Both the position numbers and the translations under genes were made by a program. From positions 31,842 to 95,841 of the forward strand of contig CAJNOL010000638.1 of NCBI GenBank assembly GCA_905250125.1: a DNA stretch of 64,000 bases, in the 5' to 3' direction. Of this stretch, positions 58,633 through 64,000 are shown piece by piece. Positions within the stretch are counted from its first letter, which is position 1. Each line of letters starts with the position of its first letter. This stretch comes from Rotaria sordida (Eukaryota > Rotifera > Eurotatoria > Philodinida > Philodinidae). Below the pieces are notes generated by a model. It was not told the origin of the DNA, did no database searches, and was given only the letters and a program-made list of their open reading frames with translations.

Positions 58633-61360
58633 TTATAAATTGATTATTGATCACGTTTTGTAACTTAATGAATGCAGGCACATATTAGACATGTAGTTTC
58701 AATGCTTGGTTTTTTTCTTCTATGTCTATTTCAAAATTGAATCAAGTATTTTCCATGAAATTCTACTTGATGTTGATAGCCAACATGTATTTTTCTTCTT
58801 TCTTTTTTTTGCTGTTGTTGTTGTGCAGTTGATAGAACAATAAATGATTATTTTAAATGTGTCCTAATAACAATTCTGATTTCTTTTGTTGTTTATCATA
58901 ATGTATTTATTATTGAGCTCATTTTTTGTTTTTCTTTCTTTGAATTGTTGATGAATTTCATATTCTTTACAGATTTATATATACTACTTACGAACATAAT
59001 TTTGTTTGTTATTAACAAAGAAAATATGTGTATGTGTGAAATAATCTTCGTTTTTTTTGTTTATTGGATGATTGTTGTGTGTATTTTTTTGTTCTGTATA
59101 TTGCTCTAATTGTTTTGTTTAAGAGCATAATTGGAATTTTGAAAACATTCGGAAACAACAATTTAAATAGAATTGTATCTTATCAAAAAAGAATAACATT
59201 CATTAATTCAATTGAATTATATGATTATTGGTGGATACTTATTATTTATGGATTGCTGTTTATAGATTTTCTATCTATTGATGCATATTTCAAGAATTGA
59301 TTTATAACTACAAAAAATCGGAACAGATGGAAGATTTCTGCCGAAAGAAAAATTTTAAAAATTTACATATTATTTCGTGGTTTTTGATAAATGAGACTTT
59401 TGACAAGAAAAAAGTGAAGAACTGTCTTTATTGATCAACTACAGTATATCTGATCGAACTGAAACTTTCTTCTACTTATACTATAGAATGTCTACCTATT
59501 TTTATTTCAAAACACGATGTATTCCTGATATATGCCAAGCTCTACCAAAAAAGCTCCAGTTGAAAAGAATAGAAAAAAAAAGGTGCATTTTTTAGATTGC
59601 TCTTAAGATTTGATGTTTTTATTTGATTGGTAGGAGATAAAAACAACCAGGCAACTCATACAGTGTCTGGTATCTATAAAAAGACTTTCAGCTCTATCAA
59701 GCATATTGTGACTGAGAAATGCTGAGGAAGGAGCATTTTTTCGTTCCTGTGATTCCAATATCTCCTACGGAGATGCATCTGAGAATGATGAGCCTACGAC
59801 AAGTTTTGCTTTGTTTATTGAGCTAAAAGTGCTGAACTCAGCAGAGCATTTTTGTAGTCGCTTGCAAACGCATTCGACCTTCATACTTTTGCGTGTTTTT
59901 CGCTGTAACAAAATCTGTAATTTGTGTTGCGATGTTGTAGAGAACGGCGAGTCGCTAGAAATTTATTTGAAATTTGTCAGAAAGATTCATGTCTCGAGAT
60001 GATACAAACGTTTTTGAATCTTCAATATAAGTTTTTGTTCATCTTCAGTAAGTTCTGCAGAAAGGTGCTTTTGACGATTTGGTCTCTATCTTTTACCCGA
60101 AATAATTAAAAGTTGTAAGCTCGTCTCCAATCAACTGTTGTGAGTAGGAAAGATAATAAAAACCTTCGAGAGAACATAATCGACTCTAGGTGAAATCGTT
60201 TATCATCCTTATGTTAATTGAAACTCCATTGCCGAAAATTAAGATCGATTCGCACCACATTCATGTAGTCCTTTACAAGTTTTCTTTTTCTTTTTTTACT
60301 TACTAGATAAACACATCAAAAGTTATCTTTTTCTGTTACGATGATCTCAAGAACGAAGAGTCAAAAAATACCCACATAGACGATCTTGTACTGTCTTAAT
60401 CACGCATCGAAAAAGATAAACATTGTTTTAGCAGCGTGGATTTGTAGAGAATCATTTTCGTACGAAATTCTTATGTTTGAAATCCAACTGATTAAATTTC
60501 TTAAATTCTTTACCTTTATTATGCTATAAATAGCTACAAAGACGTAACACGTAAAAATCTGCTATATATTTAGTGAGATCTACACTTAGGTTGTTGCTAG
60601 GACTTCGGTCAACTTTTTACTTCTGCTATTCATGGTGTAAGAAAGCTATATAACTTAACGGATATAATTTGTTTTGATTATGTATAATTTTATAATGTTT
60701 CACTATTCTTCAGTAGATGTAATTATGTAAGAATTTCGATCAAAACTGTTCACCTCTAGTTTTGTTAGATAAAGGAAACTTTCTTCAAGTGAGAGTTAAT
60801 TATGATAAATTATATTTTGTTTTCGGTGGTCGAGCTCCACCTCTTAGAACGATGGAATGATGATATGCATAAATCATTAACAAGGTAATGGATGGATGTT
60901 GTTCGATAGTAGATACGCCAGATCGTGGTTCCGACCTTCACAAAATCATTCATATTATTTTTCAACTGTTCTGAGAGATGGAACTTGGCTGCCAACAAAA
61001 TATAGTGCAGTACAGACTTAAATTCAAAAGCAAAAGTTTTTCTTACACAACAAAATCAGAGTTGAACAGCTATGATTGCAATTCTAATATTGTTGCAGCA
61101 AATGAAAGATGGTGAAATGCTATAGAATCATAGAGCATTGTTTGGACTCTCAATATATATATATATAAAACTTTATCTAGCCCTTCTATAATTTCGTATA
61201 GTGCTACTACCACTGCTTCACATATACCCTAAATATATTATCTAATTCACTCACATCTGAAAAATAAACATCATCAATACCATGCCGTTTATCTCGTTGT
61301 TCTTGTCAATTAACAATCAGTAAATCTTCTCTAATCAAATTGCACATATTCAAAAGTATT
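58633..61360. other. Sequence downstream of liprin-alpha
   Basis: AT-rich DNA. Several short open frames (59064-59300, 59811-60109) show no domain. AGATGGAA and CTGCAGAAAGG blocks hint at old repeats, but no element with two ends was found. Confidence 0.35.
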
Positions 61361-61370
61361 TATCAAATGA

Positions 61371-61690
61371 AAGAATGATTTATCGCCAACATACAGTTCC
61401 ATATTCATTAAAATGTCATCCTTCACAAACATTAATAAGTCCTAACTCGTCATTATCTATTAATCGACAACAATATCAACTTGAATCAACACTATATCCA
61501 TTAAAAAAAAAACTTTTCTCAATCATCTAATCCTTCTCATTATGCTCAAAACTTATTCATAAATAGAATAAAACAAAAAAAAAAGCAAAAATATTTATCC
61601 TTCGATACCACCAATTGTTGTACAAAATTCTTCTACAATAATAAGTCTATCAAATACATTCAATGAATCAATATTACCAATTATTTAATT
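61371..61690 (+). pseudogene. Degenerate coding-like stretch
   Basis: From about 61371 a frame reads with host-like codons (ERMIYRQHTVPYSLKCH, then ISPNSSLSINRQQYQ) until an A run near 61502. A second frame then continues with PSIPPIVVQNSSTIISLSN until a stop near 61690. The shift at the homopolymer and the stop suggest a decayed exon or a sequencing error. The product is not recognised. Confidence 0.3.
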
Positions 61691-62052
61691 AGAAAGTGTT
61701 AATTTAGCAATCTATTGTTGAACATGATCATTATGATATGGATCGTTTTGTTTTAATGAAGAAGAGACAAATTATTCCTATTCTATGCATACTTACATAA
61801 ATAAACTCGGATTAGTAGAAAATCTTTATGGTATAAAATATATTTAATATCAATCAATCAATACAAGTCTTCAAAGATTCATCAATATTGATCAATAAAA
61901 GTCATCGTCAAGTTCTAATTGAGATAAAATGTTTTATCAGATCATCTTAATTTTTATTCTATATAAAACAGAACACATTATCAGAGACACTTAGCACAAA
62001 AGAAAATCAAATATTATTTTGTAATATAATAATGATCAGAGACTTAACCGAA

Positions 62053-62420
62053 CTAAGCTGAAGCTACTTTTGCTTCAGATCGGCGGTGTTCAAGTGCAAT
62101 TTCAGCCATACGCCGACAAAAAAACCATTCCTATAAATGAAGAATATTGAAACAAACAAAATACAATGAAAATCTACGAACCATCAAATCCATATGAAAA
62201 TCAAAATCATCAATATTCCACTGTTTAGCTATTTCTTCAGTACCCCACAAACCTGGGTATTGATTTATTCTATAATCTAGTTTAAGCAATATTATATTGA
62301 GACGGCTTGATATATAAAGGTATACATACATTCATGTAAATAGTTGAGTTGTTCATTTGTTAATTTCTTTTCGATTTTAACAACTTCTAAACGAACAACA
62401 TTCTCATTATGAATATTTTC
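62053..62420 (-). CDS. Divergent homeodomain-like protein, 3' exons (5' end not resolved)
   Basis: Minus-strand exons from about 62420 to 62330, then 62182-62276 and 62053-62130 (stop 62053-62055). They are joined by introns of 53 and 51 bp, the size usual for this genome. The joined peptide reads KKLTNEQLNYLHEYYRINQ, then YPGLWGTEEIAKQWNI, then a spacer, then EWFFCRRMAEIALEHRR. This matches the homeodomain layout without gaps through helices 1 and 2 (T-x-EQL...L...N-x-YP...EE-A-K). Helix 3 gives WFxxRR, but the recognition-helix Asn is replaced by Cys, and about three extra residues precede it. No in-frame ATG lies upstream before a TGA. An isolated start-like exon, MTDYCFRREYLDGCAA at 63131-63179 with a good GTAAGT donor, may belong to it but does not join in frame directly. 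It could be a real but unusual gene or a decaying copy. Confidence 0.42.
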
Positions 62421-63130
62421 AAAAATGATCAATCAATCGTTATGCAAATGGAATCTATTAAATGAAAAGATTCATTTATCCATTTATCATTTGATGTTGG
62501 GATAATAATTAAAAAGCAACTGTATCATTTCATAATCGACCTTGTTTTATCTATTTCTGTCATTTTCTAGGAAAACTTCAAGGCAAAGATTGATTTCATT
62601 GTTTAACGTTAAATTCTATTGTCAACGTACTTGAAATGAATATTATTCTGAGTTATGAATTATATCAACATTGTATTTCTCAGCTTGGATGTGATCATAA
62701 TTATCCTATATATTGAATGAACGTATAGTTAATCGAGATCATAATCTCTTTAGACCTACTTATTTTTCCACCAATATTCACTATTCTATAAACATAATGA
62801 ATATGCATCCTTCTCTCAGACATCAAACATTTATAGTTTGAATTTTTTTCATGAGAAAGTTCCAATAACAGAGGAATTCTTCATGAAAGACTCAGAGATT
62901 TCTGCACTCTATGAATCTCTAATAGATTTGATTGCGAATAGAAATTATTTTCTACGTATTTGTTTTTAATTTATGTGTACAGTTATGACTTATTCATGAT
63001 TATACTTGTATTATTAATAAATTGTCAACGATAGAATATATAGAAATGAAACAACAAACATATTTTATATTTATACTAATTCAACAAAACAATAAAAAAT
63101 GCATTTAATTCTCTAGATATAACAACTTAC
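62421..63130. other. Sequence upstream of the homeodomain-like exons
   Basis: AT-rich, with scattered coding-like codons in changing frames on the plus strand (for example around 62640-62830), interrupted by stops. No gene could be built. Confidence 0.3.
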
Positions 63131-63179
63131 TTGCAGCACATCCATCAAGATATTCCCGACGAAAACAATAATCAGTCAT
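63131..63179 (-). CDS. Possible short first exon
   Basis: On the minus strand ATG opens 16 codons (MTDYCFRREYLDGCAA) ending one base before a GTAAGT donor. The strong donor and Cys/Arg-rich peptide make an exon plausible. Its partner exon was not identified. Confidence 0.3.
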
Positions 63180-63940
63180 GATAAAAGGTCAATAAGAATA
63201 GGTCGATCGAAGATTTGTACTCAGATATTGATTTCTTGCTTCCGATTAACAATTCTTAAATCAATTTATATATATGCGAAATACGCCCTGAAGGACATAA
63301 AAGGATCAACAAGCAAACATGCCGAGCTTTGTTATATGAATAGTTGCATATGACGAGCAGAGCCGCTGTTATATACAAATATTTGAACGCAAATGAAATG
63401 ACCTTATTGATGAACGAGAGAGAAAGAACAACTATATGTGTATGTGAATAAATAAAGTATGTTGTAATAATTTATTTGATATGGAGTATGTGTTTCATTG
63501 TTTTTATTAATGAATCGCAAAGAAATCAATTATGCAGTTTTTGATTCGATTTTTTTTCGTCAGATAAATGGGTTTTTTATTTTGAACAACGGAAATACTC
63601 AAATAGATTATTTAATTGAAAAATATTTAAATTTATTGTTATTAGCGAATGAATTTATATGCTCGAATGATGAATGTGTGCTATAAATGAAAGTTAAATA
63701 AAGAAGAGAATCGTTAATGGATATACATAATTCTCTTTATATTGTATTAATAGTTTAAATTTCAGAGAAGAATTTTTCTTCAATATTTTTTTCTTTGATC
63801 TTGACAAAGAAAACAATAAAAAATGTTTCAATTATGATAACTACTAAACTCTATCAATCCATATAGTGAAAATCGATACAAAGCTGACGATAATATCAAA
63901 ACATTCCGGTTAACCACGATTTTGTTTCCATTGTCACCAG

Positions 63941-64000
63941 ATGAGGGTGTGGGTGTGTGGTGTGGGTGGGTGTGAATGTGGGTGTGGGTGGGTGTGGGAG
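63941..64000 (+). repeat. Telomere-like TGTGGG repeat tract at the window edge
   Basis: About 55 bp made of TGTGGG units with variants (TGGG, TGTGTGG, TGTGAA), continuing to the last base. TGTGGG is the telomeric unit reported for bdelloid rotifers. The G-rich strand points outward to the right, as it would at a chromosome end lying to the right. It could also be an interstitial remnant. Confidence 0.75.

Noticed and set aside
1..64000. tRNA and rRNA genes
   Set aside because: I scanned for the GGTTCGA-type T-loop with a matching acceptor stem and saw no convincing tRNA. No rRNA-like conserved sequence was found. A covariance-model search would be needed to exclude small RNAs.

Overview
The window is eukaryotic, AT-rich nuclear DNA, most likely from a bdelloid rotifer. 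Three things point there. (1) A membrane-anchored kelch protein has nearly identical repeats of a type I recognise as very common in bdelloid gene sets. (2) Most introns are tiny, about 53-78 bp. (3) The right edge ends in degenerate TGTGGG-type repeats, the telomeric unit described for bdelloids. The genus assignment is inference; the gene calls rest on the translated sequence.

Layout. 1-4693 (+): a kelch gene whose 5' end lies outside the window, with a transposon-loaded 3.5 kb intron. 7905-8891 (+): a single-exon, seven-helix rhodopsin-like GPCR. 11449-31384 (-): a full-length USP9X/fat facets deubiquitinase. I reconstructed it as 41 coding exons giving a continuous 2511-residue frame, with catalytic Cys1568 and His1880 present. 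31385-43458: about 12 kb of intergenic DNA holding fold-back elements, a 180-bp tandem repeat and one assembly gap. 43459-58364 (+): liprin-alpha, 22 exons and 1218 residues, with an N-terminal coiled coil and three SAM domains. A further 146-codon in-frame exon at 44961-45398 could be an alternative first exon or a cassette exon. About 62053-62420 (-): exons of a very divergent homeodomain-like protein. 63941-64000: telomere-like repeats.

Mobile DNA dominates everything outside exons. Intron length in the USP9X gene is bimodal: 30 of 40 introns are 53-78 bp, and every intron above 600 bp contains a recognisable repeat. The prevailing architecture is a long inverted repeat (fold-back) without an obvious coding region. 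At least four families recur in the window: A with termini like ACTTAGGACATACC, B with GAAGACTTCCTCT arms, C, and D with CTAATGAG ends. There is also a decayed Tc1/mariner element and several short Helitron-like elements, two of which lie tail to tail.

The two large genes are conserved, essential-type animal genes: USP9X removes ubiquitin from many substrates, and liprin-alpha is a synaptic active-zone scaffold. They are divergently transcribed. Both families are linked to synapse regulation in other animals, but nothing in the sequence shows that their adjacency matters.
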